NCBI GenBank assembly: GCA_013339765.2
Contig: JABSTR010000965.1
Span: forward strand, 1-64,000
DNA from: Haemaphysalis longicornis
Taxonomy: Eukaryota; Arthropoda; Arachnida; Ixodida; Ixodidae
Direction: 5' to 3'
DNA length: 64,000 bases
The notes under the pieces: model-generated
What the model saw: the letters and a program-made list of their open reading frames with translations, nothing else
What the model was told of the DNA's origin: nothing
Databases searched by the model: none
In this document: piece after piece, positions 1 to 13,932 of the stretch
How positions within the stretch are numbered: the stretch's first letter is position 1
Layout of the letters: each line of letters starts with the position of its first letter
Position numbers and translations under genes: made by a program

Positions 1-343
1 CCCGAGTGGCGAGCGTAAGTGCGAGTGAGCGAGTGTGGTGGTGGGCGGAGTGGTGAGCGTGAGCGCGAGGAAGTGCGAGTGGCGGGGACGAGTGGAGAGC
101 GCGAGCGGGAGTGCGTGCGAGTGGTGAGGGTGCAGGGGTAAGCGTGAGCGCGAGTAAGTGCGAGTGGTAAGGGCGCAGTGGCGAGCGTGACTGCGAGTGA
201 GTGCGAGTGGTGGAGACGAGTGGCCAGCGTGATCGCTAGTGAGTGTGAGTAGTTAGGGTGGAGTGGCGAGCGTGAGTTCGAGTGAGTGCACGCGGTGAGG
301 GAGGAGCGGCGAGTGCGAGTGCGAGTGAGTGCGTTAGGATAAA
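1..343. repeat. Minisatellite, about 8 copies of a 42-44 bp unit
   Basis: G-rich tandem repeat. Units begin GAGTGG(C/T)GAGCGTGAG or close variants near 4, 48, 90, 133, 176, 218, 261 and 304, giving a period of 42-44 bp. Each unit has an inner GAGTGAGTGCGAGTG-like core. Copies diverge by several substitutions each. The array runs off the left edge of the window, so its full length is unknown. It decays into AT-rich sequence after about 340. Confidence 0.85.
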
Positions 344-3300
344 TATATTTTTTTGAGTGAGTGCGAGTGAGTGGCATCCAGTTTTGCCGACTACGGCCTG
401 AAAGATTTACAAGAATTATTGGCTATGATCGGCGTTCCAAGCGGTCATGTTGCTCTTCAACCTGCAGGGATTCACATCTTCTTGGCAACTTGGAACTTCC
501 GTAAAACACATTTGCGGTCCAGTTGGTGCATACCGGTTCTAAAGATGAGAGCGGTAACGCTAGTGTAGCCACGATAGTGCAGTGGCTGCTAATGGTGCTT
601 GCCGCATTATCAGCCTTGCGCCATTTGTGAAAGTGGCAACGGTGGGGGCAAGGGTATTAGGCATGTGTAGGATGCGTCCGGGGTGCTGATGAGGAACAGA
701 TATGCGGAGGCGAAAAAGCGGCTTCACTGAAAGAAAAACTGCCCGGAGGGTGGAGATAAACTACTCTTCTGTAAAGGTTGAGCTCTGTCACCAGAAAAAG
801 AAGCCGAATGTTCCCGCCTCCAAAAAGACGCGGTTTATCAGGGGTGAGTGGTCCTCCGTGTGCAGGCTATCAGTGCGCACTGGCACACCTCAGGAGATTT
901 GGGATGGCATCGGTATCTAGTGGGTAGAGCCAAGCGTATGGGCTGTTGTAGCAAAAGTGCAGGATGAAAAGACGTAGGAGAAGGCAGGGGGGAAGGTTTG
1001 TGAGAGTGTGATGTAATGAAATAACTAGCGGCGTCTCTAATCTGTGGCATGTCCGGGTCTCCGCAGTACAAAGCAGGGGATCAGTACGGTAATGGAAACG
1101 ACTCTGGTGATCAGAAGATGGCTTTGCACTGAGGAATATACATTTAAGGCACATTTTAACGTAAAGTCTTGTACCGCGCCGTGCTGATATTTATGGCGTA
1201 GTTTTTTACTTTGAGTGACGCCTGTTCGTATGCAATTGTAGAATTGATTCATAAAAGTTGTTGTATATTTCATGTCCGCCGCAGCACTTTATATGCAAAC
1301 AGCAAGGGGATTGCAAGAAACATCCGAAGAAATTGAGGTGCAGAAAAAAGATCTGTAACAATAACAAGACTTGATCGGAATAGAAAGGGATGGCGAGCAA
1401 TATTTGAACAACCGTAATGTTGAGTGCGGTATGGTCACGGGGCTTCGGGCACCCAGCGATGTTAAGCTCACGGAACGTGTGATCAGTGCGGTAACCCCGC
1501 TTTCAACGACCGTCGTTTCTTTTGGCTAACCAAATAGAAAATAATCTTCTGTCTGTATGTCAGTTTGTCATTGAATGCATTGCCTTTCCCATTGGCCGCC
1601 ACCAATGCACCCACAGCGTGATCTCTTGAAATATACACACACCGGTTGTCTCTACGGAAGTTCTTTTAACCTAATATAATTCTCAGAACCTCGTCGCAAT
1701 TGAATGAACATAACAAATCTGCCTCACTTTGTGCGAGTGGAAGACTCCAATACTGTTTTTTTTAATCTGACTTGGAGTTTCTTATTTGCACAAAACTGGG
1801 AAAATAAAACTTACTGAGCGTGCTAACTGCACCATAGGAATTCCTTCGATGTACGTAAACACGATGTACAAAAGCGGCTAGTATAAAATTCAAACTACAA
1901 CTTCCAAAAATTGATGATACGTACCCTCAACAGCATAACTACGTTAAAGATAAGAGGATTGCCACGAAGGGTTAGATATAAGAGACAGAGTATAAACTTT
2001 TTGTTTGGAGCTTGGCAAGCGCTGGTGTTTGGGGCAGCTGCGTACTTCGCCTCGCCCAGTAGCAACCCAGTTCTAGGCTCTGCCCCCAAAAAAGAAACGC
2101 ACTTTCCGTCGTGTGGAACATTTAAATACGTACAGTGAACACTACAGGAGTTCACACACACCGCAATAAAATATAAGTGGCGTGATCTGAAGCACCAACT
2201 AAACACCAGCATATTCAAACGACTCTGAAATACACCTGCACTTTCTTGCGCGCAATTGTGCAGCAGCCACGTGCTCCCAAAAACGCTGTGTATTCGTGCA
2301 GGACCTGATTAACTAGTTACAGCAAATCCCCTGTTACCGGCTTCACCCCTTCCATCTGCGCTAGGCATAGTTTTGGGGGCTGTGTAACTTAGAAGCGCTT
2401 TGCTTGCCACTTCCAGAATTTGCGGCACGTCAATAAAGTCCACCGCAGCTGATGTATAGCTGGGCCGTGTAGGTTTGGCGCCATAAATACCTTTCATTTA
2501 AAGAATCTCAAAGTCCGTGTGAGCAACTGAAATGAAAACAGGGAATTTAGGGCGGAGATATCTGGCAACTACTTGGCGGTGGTGAGCCAGTAGTATAGCT
2601 CTAAGCTACAGGTCGTAAGGTACTTGTGGAGACAGTTTAGAGAAACAAGTGTTTGTGAATTCGTCGCATAGGTTGCATAGTTGTCTTGGTGGCCCTAGTG
2701 CCAAATGTTTAAGTTGTACCTGGTATCTCCAGGTTAATTTTCTACAGCTTGCTATTTTAACTTTCGTTTATGAAAAGGCAAGCTGGTTGTTTTTCGGCCC
2801 AACTTTAATGTTTTCTCTCTATAATATGCCTGAAAAAAAAAACTGCAAATAAGTAGTTTTCACGTTTGCCGGTTCCAACTATAGTCACTTTATAAGGCGC
2901 ACTGCATGTTCCATTTTTTATACTAAACGGCAAAATACAGAAAGCTCCCTATTTCTTGTGTTGTTCGACTATTGGCGAGCTGGCTTGCGGATCAATATAT
3001 TCAAGCGGCGATCTCCAATTTCAGGATTTCCGGTCAGAATCCCAACACGTTCGGGGTTATAACTTGGGCAATTCAAATAACTCGGGCGTTACGAAGAAAA
3101 TGTCGGAATACGTTCTTGTTCAGGAAATATAGCACCTCGAATAAAACACGACAATATTTAAATAGGAAAATTGGGTATCTCCCAGTAAAGTTGCCCAAAA
3201 GTGTGTAAGCCGCTAAGAAACTGACCCAAACGCACCACACGGAAATTTTTCTAGGGAAAGTTGCCCCATTCAGTTAAGATAAATTCACTATCTTCACAAA

Positions 3301-3473
3301 CATTTGATGTTATTGCAACCGCAATAGACTCGCATTTGTTGGCTTGTGCAACGGCTTTAGCATTGTTGGTGGACCCAGTCCACAAATGATTCAAAGTTAT
3401 TGCATCCGTAATAAACCAGCATGGCTTTGCAAATGCAGCGGTTATAGCGTCATTGGTGAATGTTCCTTTTTAG
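344..3473. other. No gene recognised upstream of the first sushi exon
   Basis: AT-rich sequence without a coding region I can identify. A 65-codon open frame at 371-568 (+) resembles no family I know. Other open frames here are short and overlap on both strands. I see no promoter, no RNA gene and no mobile-element ends. The stretch is probably intron or 5' flank of the sushi gene. Confidence 0.5.
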
Positions 3474-3650
3474 CATATCCGCGGTGCCCAAAACCGTCCA
3501 TCGAATTCGGACACATTGACGGTGGTTCTTCCCCTGGAGACAGAGCCACGTTCTATTGTAATGACGACAACTTGTTTTATCTACAAGGGGCCCGCTCAAT
3601 CATGTGTCTGTTGACCGGAGTCTGGAGCGCGCCTTTCCCCACGTGCAAGA
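3474..3650 (+). CDS. Sushi (CCP) domain exon 1
   Basis: A single sushi (complement control protein) module, an extracellular disulfide-bonded fold used for protein binding. The exon follows a pyrimidine-rich acceptor ending TTTTTAG at 3473 and stops before a GTAAGT donor at 3651. It is 177 nt and phase 1 at both ends, as is usual for sushi modules. Visible hallmarks are Cys1 in RCPKPS, Cys2 in FYCNDD, Cys3 in IMCLL, the Trp of GVWSAP and Cys4 in PTCK. It is clearly more diverged from exons 2 to 4 than they are from each other. An open frame continues upstream of 3474 to an ATG at 3344, but that part has no sushi features and is cut off by the acceptor, so I treat it as intron. The full protein is unknown. 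Confidence 0.8.
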
Positions 3651-6600
3651 GTAAGTAAACCAAAGAGCATCCTGCATCGTACCTATAAATGGCCCACCCA
3701 AAAAGAAATCGAGATATCTAAATTCAATAAAAAGCTCAAAAAAGAAGCGGCCTTTATAGTCAACCTTTAGGTGTATTTATAGGTGATAATAAGAAATTTT
3801 GATATGTATTCGTCACATAACCTCAGGTATTTATTTATTTATTTTTCAACAACCTTACAGGCCCAACAGTGCATTCAGTAAAAGTAGACCTCAGAGAAAA
3901 TAGTTCCGAAATGATAGGGATTATACAATACCTAAGCATTATAACGTCATACATCACGAAGCCAAGTAAAACGAGCACTGCAAAAAGATAATCAGAACAC
4001 GCACAGCTAGAGATATCATGTAACATATCTATTAAAGTTAAGTAACACAAAAAGCGAAGACACCGTAAAGAGCGGGAGTAGGGCGAACCATGCCATCAGG
4101 CTAGTAGTAACGGTAAAAGTGGAGGATATGTGTCACTCTCGCACAGAAACACAAGCGATCCTGTTGCCTGGTGCACACTGAAAAATGCTGCAGCAAATTA
4201 TCACTCAAAGTGTTCCGGTTTGTCATTCCGTAATATCACCAGAAAGAATGGTAGACAAGCGGATATCACATGGGAGACTAGATTACTGCATTCGTGGTGT
4301 GGATGAGCGGGTGAATCTACGTTGGTTTGAATTTGGGTGTTGTGAAAGCAGGGCTTTTATTGCTGGTGCGGAAGATGTGATGCTACGAATATATTTATTA
4401 AAATGTTACTAACAATTTCCCAATTGAGCTGCGGCGATTTTAGTGAAAGAATATGTGTTATACTTGATGATCTTAAACTGTAGTACAATATTCGGTATGT
4501 AACACGTGCAATCTAATTAGGTACTACTTCTGTGTGTGAATGAAGTACGTTAGAAAGGCGCACAAAATATAAGAATTCAACTCAATCTGTACACAAACAG
4601 AAGTTTGATAGGATAGTTTATGAATATTACATGTACAAGCATGCAAGGGCCTAACTAAGTGCCCTAACGCACAACAGATTTAATACAATGTCGTCAAAAT
4701 AACTGAATATTGAAAATAGACAGCTTAGGGCACGCCTCTGTATTTATACGGAAAAGCCTGGGCAAAAGAATGACTGATGAAAAAGTACAAAAAGTACAAC
4801 TTCGGGGAAGGGTATTGTGTGACGTTTAGGTAAATATAACGAAATATCAAACCTGTAGCTACAATCTCAGATATGATTGAGGTCCTATTGGAGCGTGCGT
4901 TGACACTATAGACTTTTTTGGTATATAGTGAAATCGTCAGATAGACTCGTATGCAAGGGATTACGCGTGAAGTGAAGCCATAGTAGATACCAACACAAGT
5001 ACGGGACAGATGACGCCGCCTTGAAGCGGACATGAAGTGATGGAAGAAACAGGTGTAGTTTAATCATGACCTAAAATGAGCTGTTCACGCATAAAAAGGG
5101 AGTTACGAATCCAGGATGAGGTTGAAGGGTCCGAGTGGATGGAGGATAATTAACGCTTTAACAGAAAAGGGCTACGTTGGGGGGGGGGGCTCCAGAAATA
5201 TTGAGAAAATACGGGCAGCGTGCGAGGTACTGTCAATATGATTGGATATGTCTGTAGTTATTGCCAGAAGCTGCCAACAACAAAATGCTTCCTAAAGCCA
5301 TGCTCGTTAGTAAGGAGAGGATGATTTTCCATTAGAGAGCAAATTTTACAAGCGATATTTCTGTCCAAGCATCTTGCACCGTATGAACACTGACATGACA
5401 CAGTACTTCTCCGGCGATTGTTTATCCCTAAATTCAAGGATTGGCATAATCTGAGCTATTTTTCATTCACTAGCAATTTTCCATACTCAAAAACGCCAGG
5501 ACGGTGGGACACAGATTGATACTTGAAAATTGTTTGGTATTTTAATTAGAATAATTCATTTTAATTCCTGCTGAGGCAGATAGTTGAAGATTAATGAAAA
5601 GCCATTCAATGACTTCGTAAGTTATGGCAATCGGTAGCGTGTATATATAGAGTAAAATGAGTGAAACTGGCAACATTATCATAATTTTTTTATGGAATAC
5701 CTACCGAAAATATTGTTAAATGCGGGCGCTGTTATTGTGTGTTATGGCTATTACTTTATCTTCGTTTAATAAAAACTCTATGTTCACGCGTCGGGACATT
5801 TATACTCCAACCTTCCGGGGTCGGGTAGGAATTAGCAGATAACGTATATCATATGCGATGTAATGTTATTGCATTTGGTACATGGTGCACGTAAATTACC
5901 TGATATGCTTTATAATTCTGCCCTTCCCCCCTAGTACCCGACCTATTGGCATTCTCGTCAAGACATTTCGTCGTGCTTCTTTTTGTATTCAGGCACCTAC
6001 AGAATGTTTATTTGTACTTCCTCTGACGATATTTTTTTCTGCCTTAAACCATGCTCAATTATCTGGCAATGGAACCAAAATCACTGGTACAAAATGAATA
6101 ACAGGTATGAGGAATGATAACGACGTGCAATAACTACGGTTTGACAAGATATACACTACGACAGATATTAAAAGAAACTTCATATATTTCACCTGGATAA
6201 TATTTTAATCTTGAGATAGAAGAGGGTTTTATATTGTTTTTGTAGTAGCTGGGAAAATGTGTTGTTATGGCCAATTTTGTGTTAAGGAAAGTGAAAGGTG
6301 CAGTAATTTTTTTGCGTATACTTATAATAATAAATAAAACATGAATATCACTTATCTGTGGGCTGAACACATTCTACTTTTTGAAATTACACATTTGAAC
6401 GAAGCAATGAGCAGCTTTTTTGTTAAAGTTTGCTTCTGGCCGTTGCAGCCGTGTTTACAAATGACCTAACAATTAACCCCAATCTTTCATCCTATTACAC
6501 GGGTCTCTACCCACTCAGAGTGAGGGGATGGCTCCAGGTACTAACCGTAAGCATGAGTCACTTCGGTAGCAGTTTCGTGCTCTAGCGTCTTGGTCGTTGA

Positions 6601-9267
6601 GTGTTGAATAACTAAGCCGTCGCGATGTTAGGTCGCAGAAAATATCAAATGTACCTCCGGGATGTTTATTTCACTTCCCGCAAATTACTTCTGCACTGGA
6701 AGTATAGAGGAGGTCTTAGGGAGTTCACTTGCGAGCTTATTTTGTGTTAGTGAGTACATGAGGGCAATATCCAGAGGGCCTGGGATTATTAATTCAGATT
6801 AATGTTGTAGAAACATAAAGGAATTCTTCAAAAAAGCCGTACTCTGAGTTGCGATCAAGCTAAACAAGTCGTGACGGTTTAAACCAGTTCAATCCTATTC
6901 ATTACTAGGGCACTATGGCGATGATGGCACAGGAAGTTTGCACGAGGATGTCCACTCAGCAAGAAAAATGAGAACACTGAAGGTGTAGATGGTTATGGGA
7001 GACTAACGCGAAAGTTAATAAAGAGCACGTAGGACAAAGATGAGCGGGAAACGTATATCTAGCCGCAATAACCAAGAATGTGTATGGTTGACTTCGGGCA
7101 GAGAGACAATGCAATATTCTGATTACATTCTGCCACAAAGGAAGGAATAGAAAATATAATGAGGAAAACTCCAACTGCACAATTACTAAAAAAAGTGACT
7201 TCATTTTCAGAGAAAGTTGTGCATAACATTTAGGTGCTACGCGATATAGGAAGCACCGATTTCATCACACGGGGTAGAGTGCACAGTCGTGATCGACCTC
7301 GAGAAGGGAAGGGGAAGCTAGAAAATTTGGGAACCACGACATTAACTCCCTTAGAGCAAGAATAGAAAGGTTAAAGAAACCGTCCAGAGCAAATTCGAGC
7401 TTTAGGTAGACAACTAGATGAACGTAAACATAACAAATGCTCATCTATGTTAGGTAGTTCGTGAACTCAAATTGGCTTTAGAATAAACAGAATCTCGGAA
7501 AGAAAGTGGTGGGGAAAGCTTAAGGATATGAAAGAAGGAGCTGGCTATTGGTTTAAGTAGAATATAAGGTAATGAATACGAACGGAGTAACACTATGCAC
7601 CTCCATTATGAGGTAACTATAAAGTGGTGTGTTTCCGTATCAGGCTGTACGCCAGCAGTGGTAGTCAAACGGACAGGCGGGAAGGGTAACATTGCGCATG
7701 GCATCGAAAACTCAATAAAAGCATCGTAACACATTTACACCAGACTACACGACAGAAATGCTATACCAGGGGAAACTACTGAGCGTACAAAGATAGCTTG
7801 TGATGTCCAACCAGTTCATCCAAGCAGTTCATTGGGGGACTGAAGGCTCCGTTCCCTCCCGGCGCATCGTCGATAAGGTCAGCATTCCGCGACTTTTGGT
7901 GCCAAAACCGAAGAAAAGCTAAGGCCTCCTAACGACGGGGCAACAATAAGCGGTTACGAAAATTTCCCTAACAACGGTCGCCCGAGCAGCCCTATTTTCA
8001 TTGAATGAGCATCTAGGGACGCAACGCGCCTATAACCCCACTTGCCAAGCAAGAGAGCCAGAATTCCAACAGCTTTTAATAGGTTCAAAGAAAAGTGCCC
8101 TGAGAACCTATTTGGATCAACGAATACCCTGAACGAGCTGATAAGTCTTGTGTGGAGCGCCGGAATGAACGGACGACGTTCAGGAAGGCGGTGGAAATCT
8201 TATCGCAAGCCGTCAGGTGCTTCGGAACTTCTACTCAGAAGTCGAGGGCGTGATTTCTGTCGAGAACGGGGAATAGTACTACAACTCTGGATTGCAATAA
8301 TGACCAAAATGTTATAACTTGACGTTCGTTCGGTGTCGGCTTGGGGACCTCAGCGTCCGCAGCACAGTGAAGGCTGTCCCGTCGGCAGCGATCCTTACAC
8401 CACCCCTCAAAGACAGCTGCATTCGAGTAAACGCCAGCCTTTAAGCCTTTGAATTGCTGCGTGAATTGAGACTCGTAAGTCTGGGAGCAGTTCAATGGCA
8501 GGGTCCATGAAGACGAGATACTCACTATCAAAGAGAAGTTTCTTTACCTTTGCAGTATTCTGGTACGTCAAGCAGCAGCTGCCGTTGCCGCGTTACAAAA
8601 AATGCTGGCCTGGTACGACAGTGCCATGCAGCTGTCAAAATTGAGGTTCATGAATAAGTGCCAGATATGCAGCGGCATTTCAAAACACTCTGTGTACGTC
8701 AGCTCTACATTGCACATGAGAGAGCTGCGCAGCCTATATAACTCTATTGTTCTTACCATCTGTTGCCCAAACTTGTTGAACATCCCAACGAGGCTCTTTT
8801 CTCTGACAGTGTATGACGTGTTGCAGGAGGCGCGTTGATGGAAGACATGGTCGTTCTGTTTTAGCGGCACGTCCATCTCCAGGAGAAAGTCTCGCCAGGG
8901 AATCTTCATCTTTTGAGGAATGAAATTGGATGACATTCCACCGAATGGAGCAACATTTGCGGTACACTAAAATTAGGCATCAGGGAAGAGGGCGGTGTGA
9001 TTCAGTAGGAATATCTAGGGATTTAAGCGACAAGCACCGAACTAACGGCTAATAAAGATCGATACTACAGGCCTTTCAGTCTTATATGCCTGAACGAAAG
9101 AAAGGTTTTTTTTTGCAAATTGGCAAAGCCATACATCATCGGCAATCCAGCCATGAAGGCAAATGTACGTTTGGGCGTATGCACGGTAATAAAACAGTGG
9201 TAGCAATGTCTATGGACTGGAATTCCACCAAGAAATATTTCAGTCCTTCTCGTTTTTGTACTTGCAG
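3651..9267 (+). other. Intron between sushi exons 1 and 2
   Basis: About 5.6 kb of AT-rich sequence from a GTAAGT donor to a TTGCAG acceptor. It holds only short open frames on both strands that match nothing I recognise, including 8042-8317 (+) and 8568-8936 (-). A run of eleven G lies at 5179-5189. I see no transposon termini or RNA genes. Confidence 0.6.
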
Positions 9268-9456
9268 GAAGAGGGTGCAGCAGATTTGAACGGCCGCCAC
9301 ACCTATATGTTAACGAATTCCACGGGACCGACGCAAGTTTTTTTCCAGATGGCACGGTCATTACCTATGGTTGTGAAACCGGATACACGTTATCTGGCCC
9401 CAGCAGCTCCCTCTGCGCCGAAGGCGAGTGGCTAGACCGCACACAAAAGTGCGAAC
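9268..9456 (+). CDS. Sushi (CCP) domain exon 2
   Basis: Second sushi module, 189 nt, phase 1 at both ends. The acceptor is CGTTTTTGTACTTGCAG ending at 9267 and the donor GTAAGT starts at 9457. The frame is open throughout and has no internal start codon, as expected of an internal exon. Cys1 is in RGCSRFE, Cys2 in TYGCETGY, Cys3 in SSLCAE, the conserved Trp in GEWLDR and Cys4 in TQKCE. By eye it shares about 41 of 62 residues with exon 4 (32776-32964), including PHLYVNEF and CETGY, so the two are duplicates. It would encode one extracellular module of a multi-sushi protein. Which protein, and whether secreted or membrane-bound, cannot be told from this window. Confidence 0.85.
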
Positions 9457-12400
9457 GTAAGTGTTCTTTGCTTGTGCATTAGCGTTGCTAAAGCATCTCT
9501 GTGTTGCAAATTTTCGCTCTCACTAACCTTGAAATGTTTGTTTCTTAATACTAGCCAACGTTTTTGTACGTACAGTTTCCATAGACAACCAGGCACAATA
9601 TCTTATTTAATTTTTGAACAAAAGCCTTTTATTTTTTTGCTCTTTGAGCAGCAGGCCCCTGCCCAGCTGTGCGTGCTATTTGGCTGAACACTCAGAGCTT
9701 TACATATTATAATGCCTTACTTTCTTGCATTTCTTTCAAACATGCACCATTCAAGCGAACTCCTAAGTACACTCGTTGTTGTTACATTGAGTCTAAGTTC
9801 AGCCTTCGCTTTTTGTTACTGAAATAATTCTACTAAGAATACTTGTAGTATTCATTGCGACGTCCCCATGGGTTCACAACAATGACGGCAATGAAGACAC
9901 CACCACACAGATGAACCGTGTATAAGGCTGTTTGTGTGTAATCTTGTGAACTTGTGAGCATCGTTGGAAGTGCAGTATATAAAATAATATTACACATAGC
10001 GACGATTTCAAGAGGAAAAATACTGCGCAGCGACTACCATAACTGCTTTGAATGCGCACATGACCGAGTAGGGAAAATGCTATTATTAACGGCGCAGTTC
10101 CGATGGAACTTAGAATAAAATGACAGTATGCGCACTGAAAGTCGAATAAATCCTTTTTTGAATGACATCCAATATAAATACAGCTTGTTCACTATAAAAA
10201 TAGGTGACTATGATTATCAAAAAATCTACGGAGGAAAAAAACAGAAACCCTATGCCGAGCTATAATGGGGTCTTCATTTCAATACTTTATTGCATCTTCC
10301 CAACTCTCGAACATACGTAATCCATGTTCTACGATGCTCGCTGTACTCCTGTGGTGTTGTAATTCCTTGCTAAACATCAGTATTTTCCATCGTAAAGTGT
10401 GTAATGTCGGTGCCAACCCGCAGTTATAGATATTGTTTCGGGTACATTACGCGGCATGTAGTGAGGATTGCATTAGTGTTGATTTTCATTTGTATAGGGC
10501 GTTCTGTATGTATGTGACTTTGTATGTGACTTTCCATTTGTATGTGACTTTTGTATAGGGCGTTCTTGACGGGGAACTACGCGCCGCTTGCAGCCCCATG
10601 CACGTTGAGTGTATGGGCCCTATCATCGGTGTGACAACTGTAGAAACCGCACCGCACGTTGCAGGTTGCGTCGCTGTGGTGTGTGAATGCGTGGTTGTTT
10701 TTAAGGTCTTGTAAATGGCCGCTGGCCTTTTCTTTGGAATGCAAGTTCGAGAGCAAGGTTACTAAAACATAAAATGTTGGGCTAATCTGATAAGCTAGAT
10801 GTGTGATGCAGCTGTATCAAAGACCAAGCACCTGCTTATGAAAACAATTTTGTCACAACTTAGTTTCATAATGTAATTTTGGTGAAATATTACCCATGCT
10901 AAGAAGACATGGATCTTCCCGACAACCATCGGGTTGGGGAGAAAACACTTCACTCTCTCGTAAAACACTGGAGCTGGAACCACATGACAGCGCCATTTTG
11001 GAGTACATGAATAAAGGTATACGCGCACAACTTGTTTCGACCGTAACCAGCGATGGGCGGTGCATTTATGTCCTGCTACACAGCGGCGTTATTTGTAAAA
11101 ATGGAACCATGCAGGAGCGGATCAGATTTGACTTGCCCTCGTAATCCAAAAGGCTCAGTCAAGACGTTTTAATAACTTGAGACCCCAATCTGTGGGCTTG
11201 ACTGATCCGGCAAAACATCACCATGGAAGCCGCAGTTATAATTTTAGAGTGAAACCTATCCTAACCTACATAGTTAAAGGTCATTTGCCTCTTAGAAAGT
11301 GACCTTGGACGCCGTTGTTCAAGCTCCGACTTTCTCATTGCTTCTCTTGGTCGCAGCCTCACCGTTGGTGTGCTGTGCTAGGCAAAGGTGAAATGGCTAC
11401 CTGGCCTACGCATGATCGGTCAGCGCCGGCTGGCTCTTTTGTGTATCCGCTTCTACGCAAGCAAGCCAAGGTATTAAGTGAGGTTCGAACAGCTGATTTT
11501 CCGGAAATTATTCCCTGACTATCGCCATTGATGGCCCTCCGACTGGGCTGTCTGTGCGTAACCATAAGCGAGATCACAAGTGTGAATTTATTCATACAAT
11601 ATAGATATACGGCAGGAGGCGAAATCACCATCACAGGCAAACTTTCGCAAAATGGTGGGCATAGTATTTCTTGAGCTCTGGATAACTATGTTTGGATGCA
11701 CCCAAATCGCAGCTATTTTTCTCTTTCGATGGCGTTTGTTTCCACCGCGTGTTTAAAACCGTCGTCCGTATTACCCTCTACCTTGCTCGTTGTAAAATTA
11801 CTGACATTCCTACTTTCTTGGCCGTATCAAAATGACTCCATTGCAGGTGAGTCGAGGTCCAGCAGAGTGACAAGAATGTTTGGAAGGCAAAACAAACGCC
11901 CCGCAAAATTTGGTGCAAGCGGAGAAGAGCATACCAGCACGAATTTGGCTGTGTGGCAAAAATCGTGAAAATGCATCCGAAGAACGGATAACAGGACTGG
12001 TCGGGAGAGTCAAAACTAACAACAAAACAAGGACCATATGACGTTAGGTTCACACTCATAGACCAGAAAAAAGAGGTTCGTTATTGTACACAGCCAATAC
12101 CTCTCTCGTACTTCAAATCATGCCAACCCTTGTGCAGCTGCTTCGGGGGAACGCAGTCAAGGCTCCCGTTTTGTAATGGTAGCATATAGTGTTCGGTAAC
12201 TTTTTTTGTATAAACTAGGTAAACAGGGTAATGCCATTATGAATGGTTCCGCTTCCCTTATGTCTGATATTTCTGTTAGTAAGACATTTCGGTTTTCACA
12301 TTTCCATCGAAGCCACCACAACACCATAATTTTAATACCTGTCCAATATAGCCTAAAAGAGCAAATTACCATTAGCAATTCTCGGGGGGTGTTCCGGCTT

Positions 12401-13924
12401 AAGTACAGGTAGCATACGAGCAATCGTCCGGCCAGACTGACCGCAGCTTTCCGGCTGCCTTGGGTTAGACAATGTGCATGTGCTGAAAGGCGTTGATGCC
12501 GCGGCGTTTCAGATCAAACTAACTCTTTTATTTACAGGCGAGCAAAGGAGATTCAAAGATGGTATGGTTGCACCTAGCTCATTGATAACGAGTTCAGCCA
12601 CGATAACACTGGTAGAAAGACAGTTCTGCCATTGTTTTTATTATTGAAAAGCCCTGCGGAGACCTGACTGTGACCCACAATTCTGCAACGTTTACTACAG
12701 TCACACCACGGTGGGAGGCTACCGAATGAAGTGTTTCGATTCGTCTGGGTGGGACTCTCCAACAGCGAGGAATTTTCTATGTGTGTGCCAGTGGCATGTG
12801 GGTATCTAGAACTGCGCCCGTCCATATCTATTAAGGGTTAAAATTTATGTGCATTTGAAATGTGATACCCCGTAGATTGTGAATAACCAGACAATGAACT
12901 TGTTCAGTGATCTCAACAGCGGAAGCATCGCGAATTAGCTTAATAGGACACAGCATAATCTAGCAGAGATCGTTATAGTTTTGGTAGAAATGATGCGTTC
13001 CTTTTGTGAATTGTGGGAAAAGTGAATGGGAAAGTTATAGTTCCAATACGTCTTCAGGAGGTTGATGGCGGGCTTCCCGATCCAAGTTACGTCCATTGTT
13101 CAGTGACGAATACAGAAGTGGCATTGTCAAAGCTCTTGAATTACTAATATATAATAAATGTGGATAGTCTTCACTTATAACGAGTTGGTGCGTGATATAG
13201 ATGAGAGCCTCTCCCGTGTTGATTATGTGAGCAACATTGGTCGCAGCGGACTGGTGGGCGTAACAGTAGATATCAAATTTTTTTAATATGTGTCACGCGT
13301 GCAAGCTTACGCCTCTTGCGATACAAATATTAGAGACCCCAGCCTTACAAGTTACCTGCGGAGAGAAATAATTGTGAATGGAAGTGACGTGTATACAAAT
13401 TACGTGTCTATGCGCGCTCAAATAATGTTTGTGTTGCTCACTGCATTTTCTTGCAGAATTTTTATATACCAAACGCAGGCCATAGGCCTCCGGGGCGCAG
13501 TGGTTGGGGGGAAACAGCCGGATGCGTAATGTATCAGCGGATCGTATAACGAAGGTGTTGGTGTCTTTTGAGAAAAGAATCTACTTTTTAGTAACAGACC
13601 AGTGTACGTGCTATGCCGCTCTTGACTTTTTCAGCCCTGTATTTTTTTCCAACAAAAAGGTTTTTGTGTGTGTTTTTAAAATAATTCGATGCTATGAGCC
13701 TACAAACAAAACGTTGTGGTTGCGCTGCAAGTAATTAGTCATTTACAGTCATGATATATAATTGGGTAATCAGGTAATTTAATTTGAGCTTCAGCAAAAT
13801 ATTGTTTTTTTTGCGTGTTTTTAAATCTCGAAAAGCACTGACTCACAGACAACATAAAACTGGCAGTGCATATATTTTCACATTTCCAGCCATTTATCCA
13901 ACTAAGGCTAGGTCCTACGGGTCA
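9457..13924 (+). other. Intron sequence between exon 2 and the hAT insertion
   Basis: About 4.5 kb of AT-rich intron without a recognisable gene. A small tandem repeat lies near 10484-10566: TGTATAGGGCGTTCT occurs at 10491 and 10552 and brackets several TGTATGTGACTT units. Open frames such as 11315-11518, 11696-11968 and 13290-13529 lack any motif I know and were not called as genes. Confidence 0.6.
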
Positions 13925-13932
13925 CACCAACG

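Noticed and set aside
371..568. 65-codon frame next to the minisatellite
   Set aside because: No motif, no splice or promoter evidence and no known family.
3344..3473. Open frame upstream of sushi exon 1 as part of the exon
   Set aside because: It contains no sushi features and a good acceptor precedes the first Cys; phase 1 at 3474 matches the other exons.
8568..8936. 122-codon - strand frame in the first intron
   Set aside because: No recognisable domain, overlapping frames on both strands and no flanking element ends.
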